Shown here: positions 32,040-43,540 of the stretch, in pieces
Layout of the letters: each line of letters opens with the position of its first letter
How positions within the stretch are numbered: the first letter of the stretch is position 1
From: Cladochytrium replicatum
Taxonomy: Eukaryota; Chytridiomycota; Chytridiomycetes; Cladochytriales; Cladochytriaceae
Length of the DNA: 64,000 nt
Reading direction: 5' to 3'
Assembly (NCBI GenBank): GCA_025526935.1
Contig: JAHLKD010000042.1
Span: 310,001 to 374,000, forward strand
Made by a program: the position numbers and the translations under genes
Notes under the pieces: generated by a model
Database searches by the model: none
Told to the model about the DNA's origin: nothing
Seen by the model: the letters and a program-made list of their open reading frames with translations, nothing else

Positions 32040-33239
32040 ATGTTTCCCTTCCATCGGCCATTTTCTGCCGCTGCGACCTCCGCGGCCTCTCCCGTCGTCC
32101 GCCGCGCCGTATCTGCCATCAGCGCAATCGCAAATCACCTTGCTGGACCGACACCGTCGACCATCTTGGCAGCCGCCGCTGCTCCCTTGCGATCATTTTC
32201 TGATGGGGTCGCACACTCCGATTCTTCTCCCCCATCACTAAAGACCAACGGCACCCCTGCGCTTCCTCACCGCGTCGTGATCATCGGCTCCGGCCCCGCA
32301 GCACACACCGCCGCGATCTACCTCGCCCGCGCGAATCTCACCCCGGTCCTCTATGAAGGGTTCATGGCAGGCGGCGTCGCGCCGGGCGGACAACTCACCA
32401 CTACAACCGAAGTGGAAAACTTTCCTGGATTTCCCGAGGGTATCAGCGGACCCAAGATGATGGATTTGTTCAGATTGCAATCAACACGGCTGGGCACGAC
32501 CATTCACACTGAGACCATTTCGTCTTTGGACACATCGAACCGACCTTTTGTGCTGACGACGGAGGCGGGTACGCCCATCCACGCGTCTGCGGTCGTGCTC
32601 GCGACCGGCGCGACTGCGAAAAGGCTCGATTTGCCCGGGGAGCAATCGTACTGGCAGCGCGGGATCTCGGCCTGCGCTGTATGCGACGGCGCCGTACCGA
32701 TATTTAGGAACGGTGTGCTCGCCGTCGTTGGAGGCGGCGACTCTGCGTGCGAGGAAGCCATTTTCCTCACAAAGTACGGGAAAGAAGTCCTCCTTCTAGT
32801 GCGCAGGGACCGTCTCCGCGCTTCCAAAGCGATGCAGGACAGAGTGGCTAGGAACAATAAAATCAAAGTGCTGTGGAACACGGTGCCGGTGGAAGCGAAG
32901 GGTGATGGAAAGCTGTTGAGGGAGCTTGTGGTTCAGGACCCGGTGACGAAGGGCACGAGGAGCGTGAATGTCAACGGACTGTTTTATGCGATCGGGCACC
33001 TGCCAAACACGGAACTGCTGGGGATAACTTCGGGGGTGGAGCTGGACAAGGAAGGGTACGTGGTGACGAAACCCGGGACGAGCTATACGACGGTGGACGG
33101 GATCTTTGCTGCTGGGGACGTGCAGGATCGGAGATATAGGCAGGCGGTGACGGCTGCGGGGTCGGGGTGCATGGCGGCGCTGGATTGCGAAAGGTGGCTC
33201 GAGGAGCATGGGCTAGTTGAAGTGGGTCTCCGTGTGTAA
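32040..33239 (+). CDS. TRR1: Thioredoxin reductase (low-Mr, NADPH-dependent), likely mitochondrial
   Basis: Intron-free frame of 399 residues. The first ~75 residues are Ala/Arg/Ser-rich without acids until residue 56 ([20 protein letters not shown]), an apparent mitochondrial presequence absent from cytosolic homologues of ~320 residues. FAD site [20 protein letters not shown] (GSGPAA at 83-88), [19 protein letters not shown], redox-active CAVCDG with Cys212/Cys215, NADPH site [10 protein letters not shown] (231-240), and the FAD-binding tail [20 protein letters not shown]. It reduces thioredoxin with NADPH. An internal start (for example at a later Met) could in principle give a cytosolic form, but none is well placed. 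Strongly GC-rich at third positions. Confidence 0.95.
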   Translation: MFPFHRPFSAAATSAASPVVRRAVSAISAIANHLAGPTPSTILAAAAAPLRSFSDGVAHSDSSPPSLKTNGTPALPHRVVIIGSGPAAHTAAIYLARANLTPVLYEGFMAGGVAPGGQLTTTTEVENFPGFPEGISGPKMMDLFRLQSTRLGTTIHTETISSLDTSNRPFVLTTEAGTPIHASAVVLATGATAKRLDLPGEQSYWQRGISACAVCDGAVPIFRNGVLAVVGGGDSACEEAIFLTKYGKEVLLLVRRDRLRASKAMQDRVARNNKIKVLWNTVPVEAKGDGKLLRELVVQDPVTKGTRSVNVNGLFYAIGHLPNTELLGITSGVELDKEGYVVTKPGTSYTTVDGIFAAGDVQDRRYRQAVTAAGSGCMAALDCERWLEEHGLVEVGLRV

Positions 33240-33616
33240 TGGATCCTTGTGGATGTTGCAAATTCTTTGAGATAGACAGTATGGAACGGGTAAACCTTTT
33301 TAACCAAAATCCTCATTGTGGCAATTGAACGAAATCAGCTTTGCTGTACCATACGAGCGTTGGGTTTCAGCAGATCGGGCGACGTTGCCCACATATATTA
33401 CTGTCACCGCAGCGAGTTCCCTCCTTGAAGTACGTCCCGACACATCACTTTGTTTCGGCGATGATCCTGCTAGGTCGCGAACATCAAACTTATGATTGTT
33501 CTATATCCTCCCTGTTCAGTTCTATGTTTTCCAGCAGAAGTGCTCTTTTCCACCCTTCAATGATGGATTTGACCGCTTTGGAAAAAAATTTTAGTCCTCT
33601 TCGTACACAAATTTAG
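33240..33616. other. Spacer, nothing recognised
   Basis: Short ORFs only; separates the reductase gene from an NAT-like pseudogene. Confidence 0.45.
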
Positions 33617-34690
33617 ATGTTGGGGTGTCTCTCGACTGATTTCACGCTCTACTCCGAGCTTCCGTTCTCCGAAATTCTGGATCCATTTCTCGAGACTTAT
33701 CTCAGAGTCATTAATTGGTTTCCAGCGGGCGGATCTCGCCCTTCTCCAACTCCTATTCAAGTTCAAGTCTGTTGTCATCAACCAGGGAAAGCACATTCCT
33801 TAAACCTCGGAGTCTGCTATCTACGGGAAGAAATTGCGGAGCGTTTCCTGTCCGTCGATCCCAACGATCCGTCAACCAACACCAACCCGACCATCCTACG
33901 TGACATCCCGTCTCTCCAAACCAAGCTCCTTGAATATCGCTATAGGGGCTAGTACCTCGAGCACAACCTTCTCCTCGCAGCAGCTCTCTCCTCCTTAGGA
34001 TTCGCAGTTCTCCACCGAATAGGCCACATTCCACAAGAGCACTGTCGATCTCCAAGAGTCCCATATCTTTCTCATCGTCGGGGACTCCGCCAAGCGACGA
34101 CGAAGGTTCGGTTCTTATCTCTGATGCTTTCGAAACCCCCAAAGTCCGACGTTCCCGAATGCACCAGCTTGTGGTTGTGCGATGAACGGCAGCGGAAACC
34201 ACGGAAACCCACCGAACCCATCCCCGCAACCGCCCATGAAAAGAACGTGGCCACTTTGGCAGATCCCATTGTGATCGATTTGGTGGAGTGGTCGAGTAAC
34301 AAGCGATGGGTGCTGTACTAAAGCCATGCACACGAGGAAACCTCCCCGGCCTTTGAAAGATACTGAGTTACTCAATGTTCGCTTTCCAGACCCGCGCAGT
34401 CGCTCAATTTTCGCTTTCCAGACCCGCCCGGAATCAGGTTTTACATCTGGACGAGGATATTAGTTGAACAGACCGGAGATGATGAGCCAGCGGGTGTGCA
34501 TCCCGTCCAGCTGCCCACCGGGAGATCAGAACAGTCTGGTGTCGATGATTGCTGAGGATGATGGTGGGATCATGGTGATTGGTAAGGAAGCGAATGGGTG
34601 GAAGGGCGGTAGCCAGGAATGCTGAGGGAGCAGAGGTGGAAAACGACAACCTTGACCACTTTGGATGAATTTGTTAAAGCGATTCTCAAG
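33617..34690 (+). pseudogene. NAT-like pseudogene with lost catalytic cysteine
   Basis: Plus strand ELPFSEILDPFLETYLRVIN, then EEIAERFLSVDPNDPSTNTN and PSLQTKLLEYRYRG-TAG-YLEHN corresponds to the intact gene's RYGGYCLENNLLLAAALSAL: the Tyr codon became TAG and the catalytic Cys became Tyr. Later pieces SDVPECTSLWLCDE, IVIDLVEWSSNKRWVLY-TAA, and PPGIRFYIWT follow in order but in changing frames. The asparate motif DVG is also gone. Confidence 0.75.
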
Positions 34691-34699
34691 CTGTAGGGA

Positions 34700-35486
34700 C
34701 GATGTCGGACTCTTCGCGACGGCCGTTTTGACTGTTTGAGATCATGCCTGTTCAGCATTACGTTCATGTAGGTGCTGTGATTTAATTTTGCCCCTTCAAC
34801 TATTCCTTGATTCCGTTGTATCCACTGCTTATAAATTGAATGCCAAACTTGAAACTGAATCCATCAAAGTTGAATGACTCACCTGTCCTTTTGGAGTGAC
34901 CGTCATTGTACTTACAGACTGTCGTAAGGAAACCTTACCCCGGGTGTCAAAATTCTCGGTGCAATTTCAGTGCTGCAAGCTCACCCAAATTTTCTCCTCT
35001 GTTTTGCTCAGCTGGCAATGACAACAAAAACTCAAAATGGAGTCATTGCAGGAGTCATTACTGACGCCATCACGCACCGCTACTTGGTCTCGGACACTTC
35101 TCCGCCATGTTTGATAAAGTGCCAAAAGCTCTGCAGGTTCTACTACAAACCAGTTGGGGTTTGAGCCTGGAGGGGAAGGATTTTGAGTTTCTAATTAACA
35201 AAGGCATTAAGGATGCCCTGCAATTTTTCTTGATTATTGCTATATGTGCACCTATTTCTCAACGGATGACAGCAGAGAGTGGCCGTTCGAAGGCAAACAA
35301 AGAGTAGAGCTACAAAAGTAACTTTGATTTCGATTTTACCCAGCATTTTAACTACTTTTGAACATTCCATCCAGTTTGCTGACAGAAATGCTATATGAAT
35401 TGTGATTCAACGTGCTGATCAAACTTGCAAGTGTGTCGATAATTTTCCACTTTCCCACGTGTGCCTCCAAAACGAAACTTTTCCAA
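34700..35486. other. Spacer with unrecognised short ORFs
   Basis: ORFs at 34970-35164 (NGVIAGVITDAITHRYLVS) and 35107-35307 (LEGKDFEFLINKGIKDALQF) have protein-like composition but no recognisable family. Possibly an unknown small gene or relic ahead of the transporter. Confidence 0.3.
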
Positions 35487-37708
35487 ATGGAAAACTCCGC
35501 AAGAGCCGCTGTCGATGGCCCAAACTTCCGCACGGAACAGCGTCGTCCTTCCCAGCATGGAGAATTCAGAACTGACTCGCGGCGCCCTTCGCGACGTGCA
35601 TCTCAAGACGAGTCCGATGACCGGAACACACCGCTTCCGGAGTTCCGGACCGACCCTCGACGGCCTTCCCGGCGTTTATCACAGTATCAGGAAGAAGAGC
35701 GCTCAAAGCTCGTTAATGAGCTGAAACGAACGACGCCTCCGCAGAAGAGGAAGATTAATTGGCCCGTGATGGCAATTCTTCCTGCTGTGGTATTCCTTGT
35801 CTTGTGGTAGGTTTGACATTGACATGCCAACCCTTTCGACGTTGGTTATTGGTTTCTAACTGTTTTATATTCAGTATTGTCATGGGTGACACTCCCTTGC
35901 GGATGTATGTGGTGATTCGAACGTGCAGGACGTACTATGAGAACTTGGGTCCGAGTGCGGATGCGATTGCTGTGGATTTCTTCTCTTCTGTAAAAATACC
36001 TGTGGATCCGGAAGAGTGCAAGAGAAACGATGAGGTGTTGGCTCGTACTGCGGCAGTTTTTCCGATCCTCCAGCTTTGCGAGGTTGTTCCATGTTAGTAT
36101 TCGAATCACTCGATACTTTCGTTAGCTTAAGCTTTTGTTATTACCAATAGTGATTCTCCTTGGCTCGGTGTACGGATATCTTTCGGATCGATACGGGCGA
36201 AAACCCATTGTACTTCTTGCTATCTGCGGAATCGTATTGGACCGAACCAATATCTTCATCAACGCTTTCTTCGACTTGGACATTCTGTGGCTGTGTCTTG
36301 GAAAGCTCATAACTGGACTCACTGGTGGTTTGCTTGCACTTGTGTCCGTTTGTCTGGCTGCGATCGTGGACCTTACGCACCCTGACGAGCGTTCAGTGTA
36401 CATTGCATCGTTCCAGGGTCTCGGGCTTGTGTCTGTGTCTCTGGGCACGATTCTCGCAGGCTACATTACTACAGTAAGCTTAAATCGCCATAACCTGAGC
36501 CGCCAGTTTACTGATCCGCATTTTGTAGCTGACAGAAGGAGTATGGGTAGTTCCTTTTGCACTCAGTGCGCTCCTCGGAACAGTTGCGGTGGTGTGGGTT
36601 GCAACTCTGATGAAGGAAACCCATGTTGTCGATCCCGCAACAGTGATCTCATCTGATTCGTTGGTGGGTCTTGTCGATCGGTACAAAAGGACTATCAGCA
36701 TGTTCAGCGAGGTGCCCTATGGTGTGATGATCCCGTTCTTCATTGCCATTCTCGCCGGATCGATGAAAGGAAATGCACGGACATGGTACACCATCAAGCG
36801 ATTCCACTGGGGTGAGTTTTCTCAGAAGATTTCTTGAACTTGCGCTCACATATGCTTTTGAAACAGATGTGTTCCCAGACGCTGTGTACGGAGCATGTGA
36901 GTCCATCACATCCGGCCTTGCCACCGTCATCGTCATTCCCTTCATCGAGAAACGCGTCCGCCAGCGCGTGGAGCTGTACTACAAATCTGTCTCCCCGCCA
37001 CCGGCGTCGAGCTTTCCGTCCCCGAACACATCTCCCCCTCCCCGGGCGTTCAACAGCGCACCCGGGTTCCCGCGCATGAGGAGCGTGAGCCAGCAGTCCA
37101 TCATCGCGGCAGCTGACGGTCTTGCAGTGTCGTCGTCGTCGAATGCGACGGATTCCACTCCACTGCTTGAGAAGACGATGGTGCATTTGGATCCTGAGAG
37201 GCGGAAGGAGGAGGTACAGATTGGGATGGGGCAGCTGAGGATCTACCTTGTCGTGCTGCAGATAGAGCATGTGTTGTTTGGGATGACTGTGCAGCCGTGG
37301 ATGATTTATGCATGTGAGTTTCGGGATGAGTTGTGAATTTGGTTGGGTTGGTTAATAATTTTTGTTGTGGGCAGTGCTTCCACTCACGGCGTTCGGGCAG
37401 ATGCTGACGGTACCGTCGAGGACGATGGTTGCGCAGATCATCGAGCCTGATCGGCTTGGGTTCATCCAATCTGTTCTGATGATCTTGGAGCAGGTCATTA
37501 ACGCTATCGCTGCACCGGTAAGACATTACACAAACATGATTCGGGGGTCTTTAATGTTCATTGAACTTTTTAGTTGAGCGGGTTCATCTGGGGCTCGACG
37601 GTTCAGACTTTCATCCCGACGCTTTACTTTGCGTGCGCCATAATCCAACTGGTTGCCTTCATCAGCACTTTCTTTGTCTCCGCCAGCCCATCCATCAGAC
37701 GAGCGTGA
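35487..37708 (+). CDS. Major facilitator superfamily transporter
   Basis: Seven exons (35487-35806, 35875-36092, 36151-36473, 36529-36811, 36867-37313, 37375-37517, 37574-37708) give 622 residues. A ~95-residue hydrophilic Arg/Ser/Pro-rich N-terminus with repeated FRTDSRRPSRR/FRTDPRRPSRR precedes helix 1 (VMAILPAVVFLVLW). The MFS loop 2-3 signature is GYLSDRYGRKPIVLL; helices 4-6 include GKLITGLTGGLLALVS and GTILAGYITT. A long Ser/Pro-rich central loop (around residues 390-480, PPPASSFPSPNTSPPPRA) separates the halves. The last helices are PLTAFGQMLT, LGFIQSVLMILEQVINAIAA and LYFACAIIQLVAFISTFFV. Plasma or vacuolar membrane solute export is typical for such proteins; the substrate is unknown. 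The Arg-Pro-Ser repeats look like kinase sites. Confidence 0.85.
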
Positions 37709-38039
37709 AAAGAAGAAAGACATTTGTTCTTTGTGATTTACGTTGCTTGTTCCATTTTTTTTAAGCTCCTCAAGACGTGCAGATGACTTTGGTTAATGCT
37801 CGATGACTTTGACTTTGTATTGAATTTTCTACGATGTTTTAATGTGTAACTTTGGGAACCTTTTTATCTTATTTTGGACTACAATTTTTTCTTTTGGGTG
37901 CATTGTATCTACAGCTTCTTTGCAAAGTTATTTAACAAGAAAAGGTTGCTCATTGATGAATCAGAACACAGTAACTGTCTTCAGGTGTACTTTTTTGGAA
38001 GGAAATCATTCATCTCGGGTCTCTCACTGATCCCACTCC
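37709..38039. other. AT-rich spacer
   Basis: 3' flank of the transporter; no recognisable gene. Confidence 0.5.
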
Positions 38040-38240
38040 GCTCTCTCGTCTCGGTTGATGGAATTCCACACGAGCGTTTCAAATACACTGCTTCAACCAG
38101 GGCTATGTCCTTAACCTTTCGCAAACCTTCCCTCGCTACGTAAGGGCATTGCTGATCCCGTCCCTGCTCCGTGAGAAGCCTGTAGCATTTGTTTGGAAGA
38201 TTGAGACCAGCACGAAAATTGCTAGTTCGTGGTCAGTGAC
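38040..38240 (+). pseudogene. Fragment of the F-box/LRR family
   Basis: Plus strand (frame beginning near 38090) reads HCFNQGYVLNLSQTFPRYV and RALLIPSLLREKPVAFVW. The intact gene 1.9 kb downstream has RYVVVLSQTCRRLRSLLLPS and LLHEKPVVLI. Only this N-terminal F-box segment is preserved. Confidence 0.6.
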
Positions 38241-38244
38241 AAGC

Positions 38245-39867
38245 TCAAGGATTGTACGCTTCAATTAAAATGTCCGTTCGATTGTAGCCAGTCGCTTTCC
38301 CAAGCACAGTGGAGGTCTTCCTTGGAAAGAGGGAAACACAAAATCGCTTGGAGGAGTGGTGAACTCCTGCCACGCTCTGGTCGAAAATCTGCAGCATCAG
38401 TTCCCCAGATTCGGCGGGTTCGACCCATAGCCTGGTATTGGAACTTGAGCTGACAGCAAAGAAACAGCAATAGGAAGAAGCTCACATAAACTTTCCACAT
38501 GACCGAAGTGCCTGCAGTTGAATCAGATGGAATGGTTCTCATGCACTTTTTGTTTGTTATTACCTTTGGGAATGACTGTTCCATCAGGAAGTACTTCATC
38601 TACAACCGCAGTTTTGAAGTTTGCTGGGACCGAGGGATAGAGCCGGAGAGTCTCCATGAAGACAGCATTCCCGTAAGGGAACCTATTGTTGATCTCGTCG
38701 TAGGAAATGTCTGAGATAGGGCCGACTCTATCGAATTCCTCCACGCGGTTCTGAATCATGCCGGGGTTCTGTGGTTGTACACCGTCCACGACAAGGCCTG
38801 GGCGGTGGTATCACGACCTACAAAGCAGACGAAAAAGTTTCAACGTTGAGTTGATTGTTGACCGGCACAGGCGGTTTCGCACCGGCAATCATGAAATTCA
38901 AGACATGATCTACAAGCTGCTCATCCGAAACCTCTTCTCCCTGCTCTTCCGCGTGAAGCAAGAACTGCTGGAGGATATCAGCGGAGCTGAATTTTACGTC
39001 ATTCTTGATGCTATCCGTCGTTGACGGACGAGCTCCCGTCCAAATTCGCGGACATAAGCGAAGCACCTCGGGCCCTTCCGTTAGGTTCCACCGCGGCCAC
39101 TAAACCTTTCTCAGTCTGATTTGATAAATTCGGTTGCTCAGTGACTTACATTGAATCTGCTTAGCAAACTCAGTTGAGCGATCAAAAGTTTTGCATATGG
39201 CGCTGGCTCCTCAGCTGCCAGGCTATTCAGATCCGCAGAAAAGGCAAGCTCTGCGAAACTGTCCAGGGTCAAACTAAGCAGATGAAGGTATTCTATAGGT
39301 CAGTGGAAAAAAGTTGAAACAGGAACGTGAACAAATCGAAAGAATAGATCATTCAAGTCAACTATCTTCCCGCTTTCAGCTGATCTCGTAAGCACGCTGG
39401 CAGGTTCGTCCACTTGCTTCCTGACAACGACCGACACAAACTCCCTGAAAGTCTTTGTGCTGACAATGCGAGATGCGGTTTTGCGCTGGTGCCGCCATGA
39501 TTCACCGTCCGAAATGAAAATGCCGGAACCAAGAGGGACAGAACGGATACGGTGGCCTTTTTCGAAGCTGTCGAATTTAGTCTTTAGAATCTGGTGTCTT
39601 TATCAGATGCATGGGCTCCGTGAATGGGATCAGGAGGGCTTCGGTGAAGGGCGAATCGTTATAAGAACTGAAAGGTAGTCATGGATCCTCTCATTGGTTT
39701 CTATCATTCGCGGTTGTTGACCAACCACTGGATAGAGGGACCGTTGAAATTTTGTGGAATGGTGGAGAGGATAGCAGCCTATCTGCCTTTTTCTCGAGCG
39801 AAAGTAAACCCGTGGTGAAGAATACCAAGACGGTCGCAATAATCATTCCAACAAGTGGGATCAGCAT
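38245..39867 (-). pseudogene. Membrane-bound cytochrome P450, frame-broken
   Basis: Minus strand begins at ATG 39867 with an N-terminal anchor MLIPLVGMIIATVLVFFTTG, then PVVGQQPRMIETNERIHDYL. Further pieces: ILKTKFDSFEKGHRIRSVPL, FISDGESWRQRKTASRIVS, LVDHVLNFMIAG|RDTTAQALSW (I-helix, split by an intron 38874-38817 or so), FMETLRLYPSVPANFKTAV (K-helix E-x-x-R), AMGRTRRIWGTDAADFRPER, and the haem loop FPSFQGRPPLCLGKRLATIE with the Cys ligand. The composition resembles the CYP52/CYP86/CYP704-type fatty-acid hydroxylase clan. At least four one- or two-base frameshifts (near 39770, 39600, 38785 and 38365) break the frame despite good motif preservation, so decay is recent or the assembly is faulty here. 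Confidence 0.7.
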
Positions 39868-40007
39868 TGTAATGAGTTGTGCAAGCTTGATCAGAGTATC
39901 TTAACATTCCTTACACCTTTTCGGTTCCACTGATGCCATATCTCCATGGAGCCAACCCGCTAAACAAATAGACTGGCTTAACAAATTTTCGCCATTTTTG
40001 CTCAGCA

Positions 40008-41720
40008 ATGGCTACAAACTTCTTGCTCTCCCTTCCCGACGATGTGCTCTTGGGCCCTCTCATCGCATATGCAATTCCCCACCCTCCAAATTTGTATCGT
40101 AACTTCAGCTCACAAGGATGCGTTTCAATGTGCTTCGATCGGTGCAGTGACCATCGCTACGTCGTTGTCCTCTCCCAAACTTGCCGTCGGCTGAGATCGC
40201 TCCTGCTACCCTCATTGCTTCACGAGAAGCCAGTCGTCTTAATCGCGCCGGAGGTTCCAAACCGCTTTAATCGCATTGACGGCTTGGAACAGTTTCACCA
40301 AATCTTTTACCTCAACACACCAACCCCGTCTCCGCTATTGCAACACTTTCGGACCCTCCACCTGGGAATTAGAATTTCTGATGAGGTTGGGATGCCGGGA
40401 ATGGGAATGGGGACTATCGAGGTTGCGGGAAGAAATGGCGGGCCACACATCACAGACGTTGTGAAGGTACTTGCTCCAACAATCCAAACGCTGCATTTGT
40501 GGACCTTGGAAGACCCTCGGTATCTTGAAGATATTTGCGCGGCTTTTGGAAAGTATGGCAATTTGAAGGAGCTCGTCGTGCACATCGACTTTGGGAAACG
40601 ACTGGGAACCGATGGAGTGAAAACTTCGATTCAAATTCTTGGGAAGTTCCTGAGAAAGTTGCACCAACTAAGATCACTTCACTTCAAATGCAGTAAGGGG
40701 TCGTTCTCTTCAAACGAGATTTTGTCTCTCACAGAAGGTCTTTCCTCTTTGCACGACATGCTCATACATTTCTCCTGGGAGTGGACAGCCAACTATACCT
40801 CAACTCACCGGGACTTCAGTTCTCAATTTCTATCTGTCGGGATGTTGATTGGAGATTTTTTAAGAAATTGCAAATCTCTCAGAAGCTTGCGTTTGTATGC
40901 TAAAATTGAGCATGGTTCCCAACCACGGTTTCCTGGTTCACAATGGGCAGATATTCTCTCAGGACTGCTCGAGAATAATCAAATGTCAAACTTAACGCAG
41001 CTCGAGCTGCATGACTTGCCTTACCAAAGTGCCTGGACGGATGAAATTACTTTCGATGGAAGCTGGGTACTTTCTGCAGCGCATGTTCTAGAGCGGGGGT
41101 TTTGGAATCTGCGGTCGTTGAAGCTTGGATTTGTTGGGGCCGATTCTGAGGAATACGCAGCACTTGGCTCGGCCATTGCTGCATTACCCGATCTGGAGAG
41201 GCTCTCTTTGGATTTTAGTGGCACGAGATTTAAGGCAATGGATGGCAAATCGACGAGACCTCTTTTCTGGGGTCTTCAAAGAGCAGCTCGCCTTTCGCAT
41301 CTCCAGGTCATTGTCCAAACCGAAATAGGCGGCGTCCTTCCTAGTTACTTTGATGCGTTGGCGAGTTCTATAGCGGGGAGTACGACAATTTCGAACGTGA
41401 ATCTGATGATACACTCTGGATCCTTTATCGGAATGGAGAACCTGGCAGAGTCACTTATGAAATATACTTTTCAGATGGCTTCCCATCTCCGAATGCTTGG
41501 GCTAGACGCTCAAATTAACGATGTCAGCCGTTTTAAGCAAGCGTGGGCGGAAGTCATGAAAGTTCTTTTGGAACTACCGTCGTTGCGCATCCTAGATGTT
41601 GGGGAAACATTACATCGCAATTTTGGGTCTCTTGATCGTCGATTGGAGTGTGTTGCCATGGTCCGGAAAGAGCTCAGAGAGTTGAAAAGGAATCTGATCC
41701 TGCGAGGGCATTTGTATTGA
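40008..41720 (+). CDS. F-box/LRR-like protein
   Basis: Intron-free frame of 570 residues starting at the first ATG. Residues 7-80 form an F-box-like module, LLSLPDDVLLGPLIAYAIPH through VVVLSQTCRRLRSLLLPSLL. The rest is built of leucine-rich stretches such as IQTLHLWTLEDPRYLEDICA, LRSLHFKCS, LRSLRLYAKIEH, LTQLELHDLPYQ, LRSLKLGFVG, and LPDLERLSLDFSG, consistent with irregular LRRs. Such proteins usually serve as substrate receptors of SCF ubiquitin ligases; the target is unknown. Two degenerate copies of its N-terminus sit at 38040-38240 and 49080-49420. It is divergent from the broken P450 gene, 140 bp between starts. Confidence 0.7.
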   Translation: MATNFLLSLPDDVLLGPLIAYAIPHPPNLYRNFSSQGCVSMCFDRCSDHRYVVVLSQTCRRLRSLLLPSLLHEKPVVLIAPEVPNRFNRIDGLEQFHQIFYLNTPTPSPLLQHFRTLHLGIRISDEVGMPGMGMGTIEVAGRNGGPHITDVVKVLAPTIQTLHLWTLEDPRYLEDICAAFGKYGNLKELVVHIDFGKRLGTDGVKTSIQILGKFLRKLHQLRSLHFKCSKGSFSSNEILSLTEGLSSLHDMLIHFSWEWTANYTSTHRDFSSQFLSVGMLIGDFLRNCKSLRSLRLYAKIEHGSQPRFPGSQWADILSGLLENNQMSNLTQLELHDLPYQSAWTDEITFDGSWVLSAAHVLERGFWNLRSLKLGFVGADSEEYAALGSAIAALPDLERLSLDFSGTRFKAMDGKSTRPLFWGLQRAARLSHLQVIVQTEIGGVLPSYFDALASSIAGSTTISNVNLMIHSGSFIGMENLAESLMKYTFQMASHLRMLGLDAQINDVSRFKQAWAEVMKVLLELPSLRILDVGETLHRNFGSLDRRLECVAMVRKELRELKRNLILRGHLY

Positions 41721-41879
41721 TTCGGTTCCTAATCGTATATTGTTGGCGTTCAAGATTAGATTAGGTTGTTTGCTTTGTATTCAACCTACGTCACACATCG
41801 GAAATGAAATATTCTGATTGTAAAACCTTCTTGTTTGCGACCCTCGTCCAGCCATTTTGATCCTACCAGTCACAACGGA

Positions 41880-42303
41880 TCAACAGCTGTCGGGTCCGAC
41901 ATGCACAAACCGAGTTCGCCCACATCTCCCTAAAATCAGAAACCGCTCATCAGAGTAATACGGATCCGCCATGTCCTCGTCGCTATCCTCATCCATCTTA
42001 TCCGCCACCTTCTCATCAAACTCCCTAATGATCGTCTGCAATGTCTCCCGATCCCACTCCGCGCCCTCAGCGATGATGTCCGCGATTTGTGAGCAGCAAT
42101 CGTATACTTCCCACTCTCGCAATTATGGCCACAGGGGTTCGGTGTACTCCCTTGGTTCCGAAACGCTGTGCAATGTCAGATTGGGAGTTTTCTGGCAGTG
42201 TTTGACAATATGCGGGCGGTAATGCCAAACGGCCGCCAAGCTGGGTTTCATCGAAATCGTCATTCAGGCGGTCGTATGTTAAATCGAGTGCCTGTGCGTG
42301 CAC
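41880..42303 (-). pseudogene. Unrecognised gene with a frameshift
   Basis: Two minus-strand segments read smoothly into each other but in different frames: LTYDRLNDDFDETQLGGRLA and on to HRTPVAIIAR, then REWEVYDCCSQIADIIAEGA, DEDSDEDMADPYYSDERF and LILGRCGRTRFVHVGPDSC to the TGA at 41880. The acidic stretch and final beta-like segment look genuine, but I know no family. One base is gained or lost near 42115. Sequence from 42310 to 42800 on this strand may belong to it but is not interpretable. Confidence 0.35.
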
Positions 42304-42821
42304 ACGGGTCCCCTGCTAACCCGCTCGTCCTCTGGTAGCCTGACAGAGCTTTCTTCGATGAGCAAAAGAGACACAAGAATATGTTAAAGCTTACGGATGA
42401 ATGAAGCGGAGACTTCTTCGTCCTTCGGCATCGCCGTAAAGCTCTCCCTTTCGGTGCATTTGAAGCACGCTTTCCTGATACAGATTTGCAATCTCCCATT
42501 GCCAGGCTGGAGTCCTCTCTTTCAAGAAGGACGGTTCTCTCGCTTCGGGAGATTCTTCGTGTTGAATTGCCAGGGGTGGTTTTAAATCCCAATGTGAAGA
42601 GGAGAGTTGTTGGCAACCAAGATGTGGATTGTTCTTTCAAAGAGCTGCTTCTGATGTGAGCTACGAGCTCCCATATCGGAACGCCAAGGGCAGAACAACG
42701 GCATTGCGTGCTGAGGATGTGAGGTGCGGTGTGTGGGAAGCAACCGCGGTTCCATCGTACAAATTTTGCGATGTGGTCAACAAAGTTGTTGCCCACACTG
42801 AGGGCAACATTCTTCAGCCTG

Positions 42822-43300
42822 TTATATATGCAACCTAAGCCAACAACCCAGCAACACGATGCCAGCTACCAGGATCACGACCATTGACCAAACTGGCAGG
42901 AACACAAACTTGCCATCGGTGCTTTCATTAACTGACAATATCCTAGTGTGAAGATCCGATATCAGCCTAGAAATATCACTCAGATGACCAGATCTAGGCG
43001 ATATCTCTCCACTAACACTCCGGGAACGAGGCAGCCTACGACGGTAAGCGCACCGAAGATTTGGCAGGCGATAACGCGTTGGGGACCGAGGCGTTGCCCA
43101 CGAGGGAGAGCTCCAACATAATAGTTGGGACAAGAAATAGAGGAGCGGTTTGTACATTTGAGGGGTTCAACGCATTAGAGACGCAAACAGCGCCACAGAG
43201 AAGGGTCCCGAAGCCAGCAGAATCACTGCTATCAAACTAGCAAGGCCACTGGTCGAGTATTCAGTTACCCACTCTAGGGATCGAGACGACGTGATCATTG
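42822..43300 (-). pseudogene. Decayed multi-pass membrane protein, unknown family
   Basis: Minus strand from an ATG near 43296 reads WVTEYSTSGLASLIAVILLA and SGPFSVALFASLM, then in other frames TAPLFLVPTIML, YYVGALPRGQRLGPQRVIAC with QIFGALTVVGCLVPGVLVER, and finally VWSMVVILVAGIVLLGCWL. At least three hydrophobic helices in different frames. A shorter copy lies inverted at 48545-48740. Between here and 43540 nothing else is seen. Confidence 0.4.
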
Positions 43301-43540
43301 CGAAAGATTCTGCCCTCGTGTCGTCATCTTCCCGTTGTGGCCCTTACTACGGATGAACAAGAACATTAAAAATAACAAAATGAACAAATTTAATCAGCAA
43401 ATATCAACACGAGAAGCGTTTCTTCTGTTACCTTCTGTTTCCTTCTGCTTCTGTTTGCTTCCATTTCCATATGAACGGGCAGGGAATCCACTTCCCCAAG
43501 CTTTTCAAACTTTCGACACGAGCTCAAGACAACTTTTGCT

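Noticed and set aside
41880-41960. DPYYSDERFLILGRCGRTRF resembling part of a BrnT-type toxin
   Set aside because: The N-terminal half of the BrnT fold is missing and the similarity is confined to about twenty residues.
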